64,000 nucleotides of DNA, from positions 372,001 to 436,000 of the forward strand of contig NZ_CP035282.1 of the NCBI RefSeq assembly GCF_004103715.1, read 5' to 3'. The notes under the pieces are model-generated. The model saw only the letters and a program-made list of their open reading frames with translations, was not told the DNA's origin and searched no databases. Positions 63,960 through 64,000 of this stretch are shown here, piece after piece. This DNA comes from Acidilutibacter cellobiosedens (GTDB lineage: Bacteria > Bacillota > Clostridia > Tissierellales > Acidilutibacteraceae). The position numbers and the translations under genes are program-made. Each line of letters begins with the position of its first letter. Positions within the stretch are counted from its first letter, which is position 1.

Positions 63960-64000
63960 ATTCATGAAAGAAGGGCTTAATTAAAGGCTGTAAAATTAAA
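63960..64000 (+). other. Damaged leader of a further ATPase copy at window edge
   Basis: The 41 bp after permease A' resemble the ribosome site and first codons of ATPase B (35281 onward): ATGAAAGAAGGGCTTAATT then AAAGGCTGTAAAATTAAA. A few bases including the ATG appear deleted, so the next ATPase copy probably starts broken. The rest lies outside the window. Confidence 0.45.

Noticed and set aside
1-64000. CRISPR arrays, tRNA or rRNA genes, prophage genes
   Set aside because: Reading through I found no regularly spaced short repeats, no cloverleaf-type sequence and no phage structural genes.

Overview
The window reads as chromosome of a low-GC, anaerobic, amino-acid- and peptide-fermenting Firmicute. 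Clostridia or Tissierellia are my inference from AT-rich codons, strong AAGGAGG-type ribosome binding sites, a HutP-family gene, a TrpXYZ-like transporter, a PucR-regulated peptide catabolic operon and IS21 elements. I see no tRNA, rRNA or CRISPR array.

Region 1 (1-7.8 kb, housekeeping): the 3' end of a FecCD-type iron/cofactor importer with its ATPase; an M24 aminopeptidase; a HutP-family RNA-binding protein followed by a leader with a terminator hairpin and a three-gene ABC importer of the TrpX/Y/Z type; a YgjP-like metallopeptidase; and a methyltransferase.

Region 2 (8.1-23.8 kb, peptide catabolism): one long + strand gene run: DUF1177 protein, Dpp/Opp-type peptide importer (binding protein, two permeases, two ATPases), M20 peptidase, two tandem amidohydrolases, an AroM-family protein and a C1 (PepC/bleomycin hydrolase-like) aminopeptidase. 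A bidirectional terminator separates it from a convergent PucR-family regulator. A minus-strand pair encoding the SAF and C-terminal parts of a UxaA-type dehydratase follows.

Region 3 (23.8-64 kb, accessory): two related copies of what looks like a cysteine-rich RiPP (ribosomally made, modified peptide) system. Each copy starts with a minus-strand triad (BlaI repressor, BlaR1-like M56 membrane protease, small secreted protein). Divergent to it are radical-SAM/SPASM maturases, a very small Cys-containing precursor gene with a conserved leader, FtsX-type ABC permeases, a LolD-like ATPase, and an intracellular subtilase whose C-terminus resembles an acyl-carrier domain; copy 1 also has peptidase-less ABC exporters. 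The two precursors (27508-27675 and 57252-57431; 55 and 59 residues) share a leader and a CxxxC core. Three promoters (25.8, 45.0 and 54.7 kb) share one sequence block, suggesting co-regulation.

The accessory region is highly recombined. ATPase copies are nearly identical while the permeases differ. A 2.6 kb permease repeat and a ~1.75 kb BlaI/M56 repeat recur about 33.6 and 28.9 kb apart. Two IS21 elements with clean target duplications interrupt an ATPase gene (inside Walker A) and an exporter gene. Further damage: a truncated subtilase, a subtilase remnant, a nonsense codon in one permease and a frameshift in one ATPase. Apart from the ATPase paired with permease D, at least one intact-looking copy of each function remains, so the system may still work.
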